A DNA stretch of 64,000 bases from Ammoniphilus resinae (GTDB taxonomy: Bacteria > Bacillota > Bacilli > Aneurinibacillales > RAOX-1): contig NZ_JAGGKT010000001.1 of NCBI RefSeq assembly GCF_017873965.1, forward strand, positions 620,001-684,000, written 5' to 3'. How positions within the stretch are numbered: the first letter of the stretch is position 1; the number at the start of each line of letters is the position of its first letter. Both the position numbers and the translations under genes were made by a program. The notes beneath the pieces are model-generated. The model worked only from the letters and a program-made list of their open reading frames with translations. It made no database searches and had not been told where the DNA came from. Of the stretch, positions 23,474 through 32,821 are shown one piece after another.

Positions 23474-24949
23474 ATGATATTACGTGATTTACTTTCCTCT
23501 CTTCATTTATACGAACTTACTAGAGGAAACCCGGATATTGAAATCGCAGGGATCGAGACCGATTCTAGAAAAATTAAGCCAGGATACCTGTTTGTTGCTT
23601 TAAAAGGTTTCACCGTAGATGGGCATCAGTACATATCGAAAGCCCTGGACAACGGGGCTTGTGCAGTACTTGTAGAATCGGAAGATACTCTATCTGAAAC
23701 CTGTATTCGAGTTCCTGATACGAAGAAAGCACTCGCCATTTTAGCCGATCGCTTTTACAATTATCCTACACACCGTCTAAAACTTATGGGTGTCACCGGA
23801 ACAAATGGGAAAACGACAATCACTCATATCGTAGAGAAGATTTTGCAAGATGCTGGATCTCGGGCAGGGATTATTGGGACAATCCAGATGCGCTTCGGGG
23901 AGGAGATCCAGGAAGTCAAAAATACGACCCCAGAATCACTGGAATTACAAAGATTGATTGCTTACATGGCGGATAAAGGTGCGACACATGCCTGTATCGA
24001 AGTCTCAAGTCATGCGCTGGAATTAGGTCGGGTGTGGGGCTGTAATTTCCGAACCGCGATCTTTACGAATTTAACCCAAGATCATCTTGATTATCATCAA
24101 ACAATGGAAAAATATCGGGATGCTAAAGCCCTTCTTTTTTCCCAGCTTGGGAATACTTATAATCATAAAGATCAGAAATTTGCTATTCTTAATGCCGATG
24201 ACCCGGCGTCTGATCACTTTAAGAGGGTAACCTCCGCTCAAGTTATTCGTTATGGGATCCATACTGATGCAGATGTCCGGGCAACTGATATATCGATTAG
24301 CAGTTTAGGGACATCCTTCATGTTGAGAACTTATAAAGGGGATTCTCCTGTCCAAATGAAATTAGTAGGGCTTTTCAGTGTTTATAATGCTCTTGCTGCA
24401 GCAGCGGCTTGTTTGGCAGAGGGGATCGACCTGTGTTCTATTATTTCCAGTCTGGAGTCTATTGAAGGAGTAAGGGGGAGATTTGAGCGGGTAGATGTCG
24501 GTCAGGATTACTCGGTCATTGTTGATTACGCGCATACTCCTGACAGCCTTGAAAATGTCCTTAAGACAGCAGAAGAATTTACCATAGGGAAACTATATTG
24601 TATTGTCGGCTGTGGTGGGAATCGTGATAAGACTAAGCGTCCGCTGATGGCAGCTATCGCCGTCGAACATTCAGATCATGCAATCTTCACATCTGATAAT
24701 CCTAGGTTTGAGGATCCTCAAGCGATTCTTGATGATATGGTATCAGGTGTCCCGAATGCAAAGGATCAATTCACGGTGATCCCAAATCGTAGGGAGGCAA
24801 TTGAGTATGCCATTGCCAGGGCACAGAAAGGCGATTGTATCCTAATTGCCGGGAAAGGCCATGAAACCTATCAAATTGTGAAAGACCAAGTTTTCACCTT
24901 TGATGATAAAGAAGTTGCTTCTGTTGCCATACAAAATAGAATAAAGTAA
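23474..24949 (+). CDS. murE: UDP-MurNAc-tripeptide synthetase, mDAP-adding
   Basis: Cytosolic ATP-dependent ligase adding the third stem-peptide residue. Mur ligase domains in order: N-terminal UDP-binding (IETDSRKIKPGYLFVALKG), central ATPase with MGVTGTNGKTTITHIVEKIL and EVSSHALELGRV, and C-terminal domain with VDYAHTPDSLENVL, VGCGGNRDKTKRP and DNPRFEDP. The DNPR motif is the diaminopimelate-selecting signature, so the wall should be mDAP type. At 491 residues it is full length. Start ATG 23474 after GGATGGAGGG. It follows spoVD by 41 bases. Confidence 0.96.
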   Translation: MILRDLLSSLHLYELTRGNPDIEIAGIETDSRKIKPGYLFVALKGFTVDGHQYISKALDNGACAVLVESEDTLSETCIRVPDTKKALAILADRFYNYPTHRLKLMGVTGTNGKTTITHIVEKILQDAGSRAGIIGTIQMRFGEEIQEVKNTTPESLELQRLIAYMADKGATHACIEVSSHALELGRVWGCNFRTAIFTNLTQDHLDYHQTMEKYRDAKALLFSQLGNTYNHKDQKFAILNADDPASDHFKRVTSAQVIRYGIHTDADVRATDISISSLGTSFMLRTYKGDSPVQMKLVGLFSVYNALAAAAACLAEGIDLCSIISSLESIEGVRGRFERVDVGQDYSVIVDYAHTPDSLENVLKTAEEFTIGKLYCIVGCGGNRDKTKRPLMAAIAVEHSDHAIFTSDNPRFEDPQAILDDMVSGVPNAKDQFTVIPNRREAIEYAIARAQKGDCILIAGKGHETYQIVKDQVFTFDDKEVASVAIQNRIK

Positions 24950-25015
24950 CATAGAACCGTTGGCCGTGAAACAACACAACGTCTGTCAAAATTGTAAAGG
25001 AGGCTGAGGCTGGGG

Positions 25016-25978
25016 ATGCCAATCCGAGTACTATTATTTGCTATAGCAGCAGCTTTTTTAATTGCCGTTTTGCTTGGCCCCCTCTTTATCCCTTTCCTGC
25101 GAAGACTAAAGTTTGGGCAGAGTATTCGGGAGGAAGGACCTAAATCACATCAAAAAAAAGCTGGAACCCCTACAATGGGTGGAATCATAATTATTTTGGC
25201 CTTATCTTTTACGGTTCTTAAATTTGCCAATTCATCGATGGAGCTTTTTCTTTTGATGTTTTTAACTTTAGGTTATGGATTGCTAGGGTTTTTAGATGAC
25301 TTTATAAAAATTTCATTAAAAAGAAATTTGGGACTCACTGCTAAACAAAAGCTTTTTGGCCAGTTAGCGATAGCATTGATCCTGTATTATGTTCTTGTAC
25401 AATATGATTTTGATACCTCGCTATACATTCCAGGACTTGCGACTGGGATTGAACTTCATTGGCTGTATTTACCCTTTCTTATCTTTATTACAGTCGGTTC
25501 TTCCAATGCTGTAAATTTAACAGATGGATTAGATGGGCTACTTGCGGGATGCAGCGCTATTGCATTTAGTGCGTATGCGATTATTGCCTGGATGTCCAGT
25601 CAAATGAATGTTGCGATTTTTTGTGCTGCAGTGGTGGGAGCTGTTTTAGGATTTTTAGTTTTTAATGCGCACCCTGCAAAGGTTTTTATGGGGGATACTG
25701 GATCTCTAGCACTAGGTGGTGCCCTTGCCGCTGTATCGATTTTAACCAAAACTGAAATTCTTTTGGCTTTGATTGGTGGAGTCTTTGTTTTAGAGGCCTT
25801 GTCTGTCATGATCCAAGTAGCTTCATTTAAATTGCGGGGGAAAAGAATTTTTCGAATGAGTCCATTGCACCACCACTTTGAACTGGGTGGATGGTCGGAA
25901 TGGCGGGTCGTGGTGACTTTTTGGCTTTTAGGTTTGATTTTCGCAGGATTAGCTGTTTATATAGAGGTGTTGAATTGA
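25016..25978 (+). CDS. mraY: Phospho-MurNAc-pentapeptide transferase
   Basis: Polytopic membrane enzyme (about ten helices) making lipid I from UDP-MurNAc-pentapeptide and undecaprenyl phosphate. Conserved cytosolic motifs: [19 protein letters not shown], the Asp pair in [42 protein letters not shown] and [13 protein letters not shown]. At 320 residues it is full length. ATG 25016 follows AGGAGGCTGAGGCTGGGG. Stop overlaps the murD start (TGATG). MurF, which sits between murE and mraY in many bacteria, is absent here, as in Bacillus subtilis. Confidence 0.96.
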   Translation: MPIRVLLFAIAAAFLIAVLLGPLFIPFLRRLKFGQSIREEGPKSHQKKAGTPTMGGIIIILALSFTVLKFANSSMELFLLMFLTLGYGLLGFLDDFIKISLKRNLGLTAKQKLFGQLAIALILYYVLVQYDFDTSLYIPGLATGIELHWLYLPFLIFITVGSSNAVNLTDGLDGLLAGCSAIAFSAYAIIAWMSSQMNVAIFCAAVVGAVLGFLVFNAHPAKVFMGDTGSLALGGALAAVSILTKTEILLALIGGVFVLEALSVMIQVASFKLRGKRIFRMSPLHHHFELGGWSEWRVVVTFWLLGLIFAGLAVYIEVLN

Positions 25979-27363
25979 TGGAATACGGACGGGAATGGAT
26001 AAAAAACAAGAATGTGCTAGTTCTCGGATTAGCTAAAAGTGGCTTGGCTGTGTCCAAGCTTTTGATTCGTTTAGGAGCTCATGTTACGGTGAATGATCAA
26101 AAAGAGGAACATCCGGAAAATCATCTTTCTGAACTTAAGGCGCTTGGAGTTAAAGTAATCCTTGGTGGACATCCCGAAGGTTTAATCCATAAAGGAATCG
26201 ATTTGATTGTGAAAAATCCAGGGATTCCATATACGGCAGGTCCTGTTCAAGAAGGGATTAAAACAGAGATCCCAATTATTACAGAAGTGGAATTAGCTTA
26301 TTGGATTTCCAAGTCACCTATTGTTGGCATAACAGGTTCAAACGGTAAAACAACAACGACCACCTTGGTCGGGGAGATCCTCGCAAAAGCAAATAGAGCG
26401 CCCATCGTTGCCGGAAATATTGGAACAGTCTTATGCGAGCAGGCGGAAACTGTGAAAGAGGATCAAGTTCTTGTAGCTGAGCTGAGTAGTTTTCAATTAA
26501 AGGGCACTCTTCTATTTCAGCCACAGGTTGCTTGTTTGTTGAATGTTATTCCTGCTCACCTGGACTATCACAAAACGTGGGAGGATTACATAACATCTAA
26601 AGGTAAATTATTTTCCAATATGACCGCCGATCAGATTGGTGTATTCAATGCGGACAATGAAGGAGCACGAGACGTGGCATCCACTGCACCTTGTCAGGTA
26701 ATGTGGTTTAGTAGACTTCAGTCCGTTGATTTTGGCGCCTATGTGGAGAATGAGGCTATTGTCTTTCGGTCGGAACAAGGGAAGGAAGAGATCATAGCTA
26801 TTAGCCAGATTGCTATTCCAGGAACCCATAATCTAGAAAATGCACTGGCTGCTACCGCGATCTGTAAGTCACTTGGCGTGGAAGGGAAAATCATTGCAGA
26901 AGTGCTAGCTTCTTTTCAAGGGGTAGAGCATCGTCTGGAATTTGTTTCAGAAATTGACATGGTGAAATATTATAACGATTCTAAAGCTACAAATTCCTCA
27001 GCGACGATGAAGGCTCTCCAATCTTTTCAAAACCCGATCGTGCTGATTGCGGGTGGATTGGATCGAGGGTATGATTTTATGGAACTGATCCCGATGCTGA
27101 AAGAACGTGTCAAAGGCTTAGTGGCGTATGGCCAAACTAAGGAAAGGTTTCGTCATATTGGTGAACTAGCAGGGTTAAAGTATCTTGTAATCGTGGATAC
27201 TGTAGAGCAAGCCGTACTAGAAGCCAGAAAAGTAGCTAACGCTGGAGATATCGTATTGTTGTCACCCGCCTGTGCAAGCTGGGATATGCATGCTTCATTC
27301 GAAGAGAGAGGAAGCATTTTTAAAGAGTCCGTGCATATGCTTAAAACAAGCCCTAACAAATAG
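25978..27363 (+). CDS. murD: UDP-MurNAc-L-alanine:D-glutamate ligase
   Basis: Cytosolic Mur ligase adding D-Glu, the second stem-peptide residue. N-terminal Rossmann-like domain VLVLGLAKSGLAVSKLL, ATPase loop IVGITGSNGKTTTTTLVGE, AGNIGTVL, AELSSFQL, HLDYHKTWEDY, EHRLEFV, and the C-terminal NDSKATNSSATMKALQ with ALIAGG-like IVLIAGGLDRGYDF and LLSPACASWDMHASFEERG. At 461 residues it is typical. ATG 25978 overlaps the mraY stop and follows GAGGTG, indicating translational coupling. Confidence 0.96.
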   Translation: MEYGREWIKNKNVLVLGLAKSGLAVSKLLIRLGAHVTVNDQKEEHPENHLSELKALGVKVILGGHPEGLIHKGIDLIVKNPGIPYTAGPVQEGIKTEIPIITEVELAYWISKSPIVGITGSNGKTTTTTLVGEILAKANRAPIVAGNIGTVLCEQAETVKEDQVLVAELSSFQLKGTLLFQPQVACLLNVIPAHLDYHKTWEDYITSKGKLFSNMTADQIGVFNADNEGARDVASTAPCQVMWFSRLQSVDFGAYVENEAIVFRSEQGKEEIIAISQIAIPGTHNLENALAATAICKSLGVEGKIIAEVLASFQGVEHRLEFVSEIDMVKYYNDSKATNSSATMKALQSFQNPIVLIAGGLDRGYDFMELIPMLKERVKGLVAYGQTKERFRHIGELAGLKYLVIVDTVEQAVLEARKVANAGDIVLLSPACASWDMHASFEERGSIFKESVHMLKTSPNK

Positions 27364-27431
27364 AGGTGATCCTGCATTAGTCTTCACCTCCATTGGGGCA
27401 AATTTTTAGGCGATATTGGGGTGGGGCGGCT

Positions 27432-28520
27432 GTGACAAAAGCAAGATCAACACCTGATTTCATCATTATTCTTTCAACTATACTGCTGCTTACAGTTGGT
27501 GTAATCATGGTTTACAGTTCGAGTGCGGTTGTAGCGATTGCTAAAGGAGATCCATTCTTTTTTACAAAAAGACAGCTGATTTTTGCGCTGTTAGGCATTG
27601 CTGCGATGTTTTTCATGATGAATATTGATTATTGGGTATGGAAAAAATGGGCAAAAGTTGGATTGGTTACTTGTTTTGTTCTCTTGGTAGTTGTCCTGAT
27701 CATTGGTAAAGAAGTTAATGGTGCCAAAAGCTGGTTGGGTGTTGGAGCCTTTGGGATTCAGCCGGCGGAATTTACCAAGCTTGGCATGGTCGTTTTTTTA
27801 GCCAAATGGCTTTCGGAAAACCAGAAAAATATAGTATCCTTTACCAAAGGGCTTGTGCCGACCCTCGGGATTTCAGGTGCCGCATTTGGACTTATTATGC
27901 TTCAGCCTGACCTTGGTACGGGAGCTGTTTTAATGGGAACAGCGGTATTATTAATCTTTGTTTCCGGTTGCCAGATCAAGCATCTGATTGGTTTGGGGAT
28001 GCTTGGAGTTATTGGATTTGCCGGACTAATTTTGGCAGCGCCTTACCGGATCAAGCGAATCACAGGTTTCATTGATCCTTGGCAAGATCCCCTAGGTTCA
28101 GGATATCAATTAATTCAGTCGTTATATGCAATTGGCCCGGGAGGTGTTATGGGTCTTGGCCTCGGAATGAGCCGCCAAAAATTCAATTACCTTCCCGAAC
28201 CTTATAACGACTTTATTTTTTCCATATTAGCTGAAGAACTTGGTTTTATTGGGGGCACCATGGTTTTACTGCTCTTCCTATTGATCTTATGGAGGGGAAT
28301 GCGTGTTGCTATTTCCGCCCCAGATCAATTTGGGAGTTTGCTTGCTACAGGAATTGTCGGGATGATTGCCATTCAGGTGATTATTAATGTCGGGGTTGTT
28401 ACTGGGATGTTTCCAGTTACTGGGATTACCCTTCCTTTTCTAAGCTATGGTGGTTCGTCACTAACCTTGATGCTGACCGGTGTTGGGGTGCTGTTGAATA
28501 TTTCTCGATTTGCAAGATAA
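27432..28520 (+). CDS. spoVE: SEDS glycosyltransferase SpoVE (FtsW/RodA family)
   Basis: Polytopic SEDS peptidoglycan polymerase; at this position between murD and murG it corresponds to SpoVE, which builds spore cortex with SpoVD. About ten helices are seen, with SEDS signatures VYSSSAVVA, QPAEFTKLGMVVFLA, LQPDLGTGAV, ITGFIDPWQDPLGSGYQLIQSLYAIGPGG and the late PVTGITLPFLSYGGSSL. At 362 residues it fits SpoVE. GTG 27432 after GGGGTGGGG is chosen; it gives TKARSTPDF as in the family. A vegetative FtsW would have to lie elsewhere unless this protein also serves that role. Confidence 0.9.
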   Translation: MTKARSTPDFIIILSTILLLTVGVIMVYSSSAVVAIAKGDPFFFTKRQLIFALLGIAAMFFMMNIDYWVWKKWAKVGLVTCFVLLVVVLIIGKEVNGAKSWLGVGAFGIQPAEFTKLGMVVFLAKWLSENQKNIVSFTKGLVPTLGISGAAFGLIMLQPDLGTGAVLMGTAVLLIFVSGCQIKHLIGLGMLGVIGFAGLILAAPYRIKRITGFIDPWQDPLGSGYQLIQSLYAIGPGGVMGLGLGMSRQKFNYLPEPYNDFIFSILAEELGFIGGTMVLLLFLLILWRGMRVAISAPDQFGSLLATGIVGMIAIQVIINVGVVTGMFPVTGITLPFLSYGGSSLTLMLTGVGVLLNISRFAR

Positions 28521-28546
28521 AGAAAAAAGCGTCTAGTGGTGATAAC

Positions 28547-29647
28547 ATGCGAGTAATATTAACTGGTGGCGGGACAGGTGGACACATCTATCCCGCTTTA
28601 GCCCTTGCGAAACAAATTAAAGAACATAATCCTGCGTCGCAGATTCTTTACATCGGAAGTAAAAACGGTTTAGAAGCAGATATTGTTCAAAAAGCAGGGA
28701 TCGAATTTCAGGCGATTGAAATATCCGGGTTTAGACGGAAAATTTCATTTGATAATGTGAAAACCATTTACCGCTTCCTTAAAGCGGTATCACGTTCCAA
28801 AAGATTGATTTCAGAGTTTCAGGCAGATATTGTGGTTGGTACAGGCGGATATGTCTGTGGTCCTGTTGTTTATGCTGCCCATAAGATGAAAATCCCTACT
28901 TTAATTCACGAGCAAAATGTCATTCCTGGATTAACTAATAAGTTTCTATCCCGCTATGCAACTCGTATAGCGGTTTCTTTCACGGGATCTGCCGGATACT
29001 TTCCGAAAAGAAAGGTTGTTGTAACAGGAAATCCAAGAGCAACAGAGGTTTATAATGCTGACGGAATCCGAGGTCGTGCTTCATTAAAAGTCTTTCCAGG
29101 CCGAAAGATTGTTCTGGTAGTAGGTGGCAGTCGTGGAGCAAAAGCGATTAACCAAGCTTTTCTCAATGCCGTTCCTTATTTGGAGGAACGAAAACAACTG
29201 CATTTTGTTTATGTTACTGGGGATGTTCATTATAAAACAGTGACCGAGAGGTTGAAAGAACTAGAGACTATACCAGACAACCTTTCAGTATATCCATTCT
29301 TATACAACATGCCCGAGGTGCTGGCTACAACGGACTTAATTATTAATCGGGCGGGTGCCTCTTTCCTGGCAGAAATCACATCCCTTGGTATTCCTTCAAT
29401 CTTGATTCCGTCACCTTATGTCACTAACAATCATCAGGAAAAAAATGCTCGTTGGTTGGAACAGAATGGTGCTGCTTGCGTATTGCTAGAGCATGAATTG
29501 GATGAAAATACGCTATTGCGTGCGATTGATACGCTGATAGGTGATAATCAAAGTTGGATGCAGATGAAAGAAGCGGCAAAGAAGCTAGGTGAACCATTGG
29601 CTGCAGAAAAAGTATACAATGAGATGCAAGCCCTAATAAACAAATAG
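28547..29647 (+). CDS. murG: UDP-GlcNAc:lipid I N-acetylglucosaminyltransferase
   Basis: Peripheral membrane GT28 enzyme converting lipid I to lipid II. N-terminal glycine-rich loop ILTGGGTGGHIYPALALA, the second G-loop VVGTGGYVCGPVVYA, HEQNVIPGLTNKFLSRYA, VVTGNPR, then the UDP-binding half with VVGGSRGAKAINQAFL and INRAGASFLAEITSLGIPSILIPSPY plus NNHQEKNA. At 366 residues it is full length. ATG 28547 has only a weak SD (GTGGTGATAAC). It lies 26 bases after spoVE in the same unit. Confidence 0.96.
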   Translation: MRVILTGGGTGGHIYPALALAKQIKEHNPASQILYIGSKNGLEADIVQKAGIEFQAIEISGFRRKISFDNVKTIYRFLKAVSRSKRLISEFQADIVVGTGGYVCGPVVYAAHKMKIPTLIHEQNVIPGLTNKFLSRYATRIAVSFTGSAGYFPKRKVVVTGNPRATEVYNADGIRGRASLKVFPGRKIVLVVGGSRGAKAINQAFLNAVPYLEERKQLHFVYVTGDVHYKTVTERLKELETIPDNLSVYPFLYNMPEVLATTDLIINRAGASFLAEITSLGIPSILIPSPYVTNNHQEKNARWLEQNGAACVLLEHELDENTLLRAIDTLIGDNQSWMQMKEAAKKLGEPLAAEKVYNEMQALINK

Positions 29648-29662
29648 GCTATTGTCACAATA

Positions 29663-29724
29663 AAGATGCCATTGGCATAAATTACAGTATAAAGACGTGA
29701 TAAAAAAGATCCCAAGGGCATCTT
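29663..29724 (+). other. Hairpin in the murB leader, possible degenerate R1 copy
   Basis: AAGATGCC...TTGG (29663-29675) pairs with CCAA...GGCATCTT (29712-29724), leaving a 36-nt loop with AAAGACGTGAT. It ends 18 nt before the murB start and is preceded by a small palindrome TATTGTCACAATA, which is the R1 layout, but the loop matches only loosely. Confidence 0.35.
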
Positions 29725-29742
29725 CATTGGGGGGGGAAGGCT

Positions 29743-30648
29743 ATGAATAAATTAATCGAGGAACTAAGCTTAGAAAAAGTAGGGATCGTACTAAAAGATG
29801 AACCCCTAGCCAACCATACGACTTGGAAAATAGGTGGACCGGCGGATGTTTTTATTCAGCCAAAGGATCTAAGTGGGTTGGTTAAAGCAATGAGAATCGT
29901 TCATAAACATCAACTGCCCTGGCGGGTAATTGGCAAGGGATCCAATTTACTTGTACGGGACAAAGGAATCCGTGGTGTTGTGTTTAAGTTGGCTGATGGA
30001 TTGGATCATCTGGAATTTAAGGATGATGTGGTGCATGTCGGAGCGGGATATTCATTTATCCGGCTTGCCGTAATGGCAGGAAAAGAAGGGCTTACGGGAT
30101 TGGAGTTTGCAGGCGGAATTCCCGGTTCCGTCGGGGGCGCAGTATATATGAATGCAGGTGCCCATGGGTCTGATATATCACGAATTTTAAAATCAGCGGA
30201 AGTTTTGTCAGAAGCCGGTGAAATAAAAACCTACACGAATCACGACATGCAATATCGCTATCGTCATTCGATTTTGCAGGATAAAGGTGGAATTGTGCTT
30301 GCTGCCGTTTTCCAACTTGCACATGGCAATCGTAAAGAAATAGCTGATGCAATGGCCAAGTATAAGGATCGCCGAAGATTGACACAACCGTTGCAGCTAC
30401 CGTGCTGTGGCAGTGTATTTCGAAACCCTCCCCATGACCACTCCGGTCGATTAATTGAAGAGTCTGGGTTGAAGGGGTATCGAATCGGTGATGCGCAAGT
30501 ATCGGAGAAGCACGCAAATTTTATTGTGAATCGTGGCAAGGCTACTGCAGCAGATGTCCTCGCGCTGATCCAACATATACAAAAGGAAATAGCTGAAAGG
30601 TATCAAGTTCAATTAATTCCAGAAGTTGAGGTGGTGGGTGAAGGGTAA
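29743..30648 (+). CDS. murB: UDP-N-acetylenolpyruvoylglucosamine reductase
   Basis: Cytosolic FAD enzyme reducing enolpyruvyl-UDP-GlcNAc to UDP-MurNAc, the step after MurA. Type IIa MurB: NHTTWKIGGPADVFIQP, GKGSNLLVRDKGIRGVVFKL, GLTGLEFAGGIPGSVGGAVYMNAGAHG, the MQYRYRHS segment, CGSVFRNPP with the catalytic Ser, and a late LIEESGLKGYRIGDAQVSEKHANFIVN. At 301 residues it is typical. ATG 29743 follows an unusually long G run (GGGGGGGGAAGG). murA follows by 15 bases, so the two committed steps are adjacent. Confidence 0.95.
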   Translation: MNKLIEELSLEKVGIVLKDEPLANHTTWKIGGPADVFIQPKDLSGLVKAMRIVHKHQLPWRVIGKGSNLLVRDKGIRGVVFKLADGLDHLEFKDDVVHVGAGYSFIRLAVMAGKEGLTGLEFAGGIPGSVGGAVYMNAGAHGSDISRILKSAEVLSEAGEIKTYTNHDMQYRYRHSILQDKGGIVLAAVFQLAHGNRKEIADAMAKYKDRRRLTQPLQLPCCGSVFRNPPHDHSGRLIEESGLKGYRIGDAQVSEKHANFIVNRGKATAADVLALIQHIQKEIAERYQVQLIPEVEVVGEG

Positions 30649-30663
30649 TTCGGAGGTGAAACA

Positions 30664-31920
30664 ATGGGAAAAATAGCTGTCGAAGGTGGAAGACAGCTAC
30701 ATGGAAACCTTCGCATTCACGGCGCAAAAAATGCCGCCCTCCCGATTCTGGCTGCCACGGTGTTGGCGGAAGGCCAGTATTCTATTCAGGATGTTCCCCA
30801 CCTATCCGATATTTCGGTTATGTTAGATATTTTAACTGCATTGGGAGCAAAGACAAAGCATAAGGAATCCAACGTTTTGATTGACACTGGTTCATTGATA
30901 GTTCCACATATTCCAAGGGATTTAATGGGCCTCATGAGATCCTCTATCTTCCTTATGGGTCCTTTATTGGCTCGCTTTGGTGAAGTGATTGTCTATCCCC
31001 CAGGGGGCTGTGCAATCGGAGAAAGAAAAATTGATCTTCATTTAAAAGGGCTTCAGGCTTTAGGAGCAAGTATAGAGGAATATAATGATTATATTCATTG
31101 TACAGCAAGTCGCCTCATTGGAGCTGACCTCTTTCTTGACTATCCGAGTGTCGGAGCGACAGAAAATATTATGATGGCGGCAACTAGAGCCAAGGGGAAA
31201 ACAATCATTCGGAACGCGGCAAGAGAACCAGAGATCACGGATCTGCAAAACTTTTTAAATAAGATGGGAGCCAAAATTCGGGGAGCCGGGACACCAATCA
31301 TTGTGATTGAGGGGACTGACCAACTTGAAGCTGTAAAGTACAAGGTTATTCCAGACCGCATTGTTGCCGGAACGATGCTCCTTGCTGGCTGTATGACAGA
31401 GGGAGATGTAACGATTGAAAATATTTATGATGAACATATGGAATCACTTGTAAGTGTTCTAAGACAATGCGGTGTTGAAATAGAGATGGCACATGATATA
31501 ATAAAAGTATCTTCAGGGAGCCATCTGAAACCTGTGCAACTAATTGAAACAGGTCCCTATCCGGGTTTTCCAACGGATATGCAAGCCCAATTGATGGTCT
31601 TTCTTACAGCTGTGAACGGAACAAGTATAATCCGTGAGAATGTATTTGAAAATCGTTTCAAGCATGCGGCAGAACTCCGTAAAATGGGCGCACGGATTGA
31701 AATTAAACAGAATGAGGCAAGAATCATTGGCGGTACTAGGCTTGTCGGATCTGAGGTGAAGGCCACAGATTTACGTGCAGGCGCGGCGCTTATTTTAGCT
31801 GGCTTGGCTTGCGAAGGAACGACCTATATTAATCAAATTCATCATATTGATAGAGGCTATGATCGTATAGATGAACAACTCCGGTCTATCGGTGCACAGA
31901 TTTGCCGAATCCCAGGATAG
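30664..31920 (+). CDS. murA: UDP-GlcNAc 1-carboxyvinyltransferase
   Basis: Cytosolic enzyme for the first committed peptidoglycan step, PEP transfer to UDP-GlcNAc, and the fosfomycin target. EPSP-synthase fold: N-terminal LRIHGAKNAALPILAA (catalytic Lys/Asn), LMRSSIFLMGPLLARFG, the reactive Cys in PPGGCAIGERKIDLHL (about residue 117), ASVGATENIMMAATRAKG-like PSVGATENIMMAA, and FPTDMQAQLMVFL. Cys rather than Asp predicts fosfomycin sensitivity of this enzyme. At 418 residues it is normal. ATG 30664 follows GGAGG. In Bacillus subtilis murAA lies elsewhere; here it is in the dcw cluster. Confidence 0.96.
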   Translation: MGKIAVEGGRQLHGNLRIHGAKNAALPILAATVLAEGQYSIQDVPHLSDISVMLDILTALGAKTKHKESNVLIDTGSLIVPHIPRDLMGLMRSSIFLMGPLLARFGEVIVYPPGGCAIGERKIDLHLKGLQALGASIEEYNDYIHCTASRLIGADLFLDYPSVGATENIMMAATRAKGKTIIRNAAREPEITDLQNFLNKMGAKIRGAGTPIIVIEGTDQLEAVKYKVIPDRIVAGTMLLAGCMTEGDVTIENIYDEHMESLVSVLRQCGVEIEMAHDIIKVSSGSHLKPVQLIETGPYPGFPTDMQAQLMVFLTAVNGTSIIRENVFENRFKHAAELRKMGARIEIKQNEARIIGGTRLVGSEVKATDLRAGAALILAGLACEGTTYINQIHHIDRGYDRIDEQLRSIGAQICRIPG

Positions 31921-31986
31921 ATCCGGAAAGTGTAGGTTGAAGTTTCTGCAGCTGCATCCTAGCAAACTTATAATTTTCAGATGGTA

Positions 31987-32016
31987 AAAAGCGGCATATA
32001 TTAATATGCCGCTTTT
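31987..32016 (+). terminator. Hairpin terminator or attenuator between murA and divIB
   Basis: AAAAGCGGCATAT (31987-31999) pairs perfectly with ATATGCCGCTTTT (32004-32016) around a 4-nt loop. The T tract is short (four), so read-through into divIB is likely. Confidence 0.7.
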
Positions 32017-32041
32017 CGATCGAAAAAAGGGGACAAACTTT

Positions 32042-32821
32042 ATGCAAGATATGGAACGTGTACCGGCACTTACAAAGAAACAGAGGAAGAAGAAAGTCAA
32101 TCGTTTTATTCTTTGGCTCGGCTGGATCTTCTTGGTAGGCTTATGTGCAGTCCTGTTTTTTCGATCCCCTTTAAGTAAAATTGATTCCATTGAAGTCAAG
32201 GGAAATGATATGGTAACTACTTCTCAGATCATTCAAGTTTCAGAACTAAGCAAGGGCAACTCTTTTTTCACAGTACACCACAAAAAGATCGAGGCAGCCT
32301 TAGTCTCCCTGCCAGAAATAAAAATCGCCACAGTTGAATCACATTTCCCAGGGAAAATATCCATTAAAATTGAAGAAAATAAACGAATTGCTTACATGAT
32401 TGGACCGGAAGGAAATATCACACCAGTTTTGGAAAACGGTACACAGTTGGAAAATAGGAGTTGGAATGATAGATTTATAGATAAGCCGCTCATCCGTGAG
32501 TGGGAAGATGAATCAATGCTGACAAAGTTGGCCCTTGAATTGAAAAAGGTAGACCCGTCTGTATTAAGTCTCATTTCAGAAATAAAGCCTGCTTCCATTG
32601 AAGATCCTCTTCGCCTTGTCCTTTTTATGAAGGACGGCTATGAAGTACAAACTTCGATTCGTAACTTTGCTAAAAATATGAATTGGTATCCTGCATTTGT
32701 AGCAAATTTAATGCAGGAGGGGAACCCTAAAGGAGTGATCATGTTGTTTGATGGCAAATGGTTTATTCCGTATGAAAATTCAGTTGGAGAGGATGAAGAA
32801 AAGGTAAATGAAAATTCATAG
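32042..32821 (+). CDS. divIB: Cell division protein DivIB (FtsQ)
   Basis: Bitopic division protein that stabilises FtsL-DivIC and scaffolds septal synthases. A basic cytoplasmic tail (KKQRKKKVNRF), one membrane helix (ILWLGWIFLVGLCAVLFF) and an extracytoplasmic POTRA domain starting IDSIEVKGNDMVTTSQIIQ, followed by the beta domain (SHFPGKISIKIEENKRIAYM). At 259 residues it agrees with Bacillus DivIB. ATG 32042 follows AAAGGGG; a reading from 32006 would start inside the terminator hairpin. Its end overlaps the next start. Confidence 0.9.
   Translation: MQDMERVPALTKKQRKKKVNRFILWLGWIFLVGLCAVLFFRSPLSKIDSIEVKGNDMVTTSQIIQVSELSKGNSFFTVHHKKIEAALVSLPEIKIATVESHFPGKISIKIEENKRIAYMIGPEGNITPVLENGTQLENRSWNDRFIDKPLIREWEDESMLTKLALELKKVDPSVLSLISEIKPASIEDPLRLVLFMKDGYEVQTSIRNFAKNMNWYPAFVANLMQEGNPKGVIMLFDGKWFIPYENSVGEDEEKVNENS

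Noticed and set aside
27363-27389. GAGGTGA/TCACCTC hairpin between murD and spoVE as a terminator
   Set aside because: There is no T-run and the genes are part of one unit; a processing or chance hairpin is as likely.
29647-29743. A sixth R1 copy in the murB leader
   Set aside because: The stem and position fit, but the loop (36 nt) matches only around GACGT; kept as a low-confidence hairpin and not counted in the R1 family.
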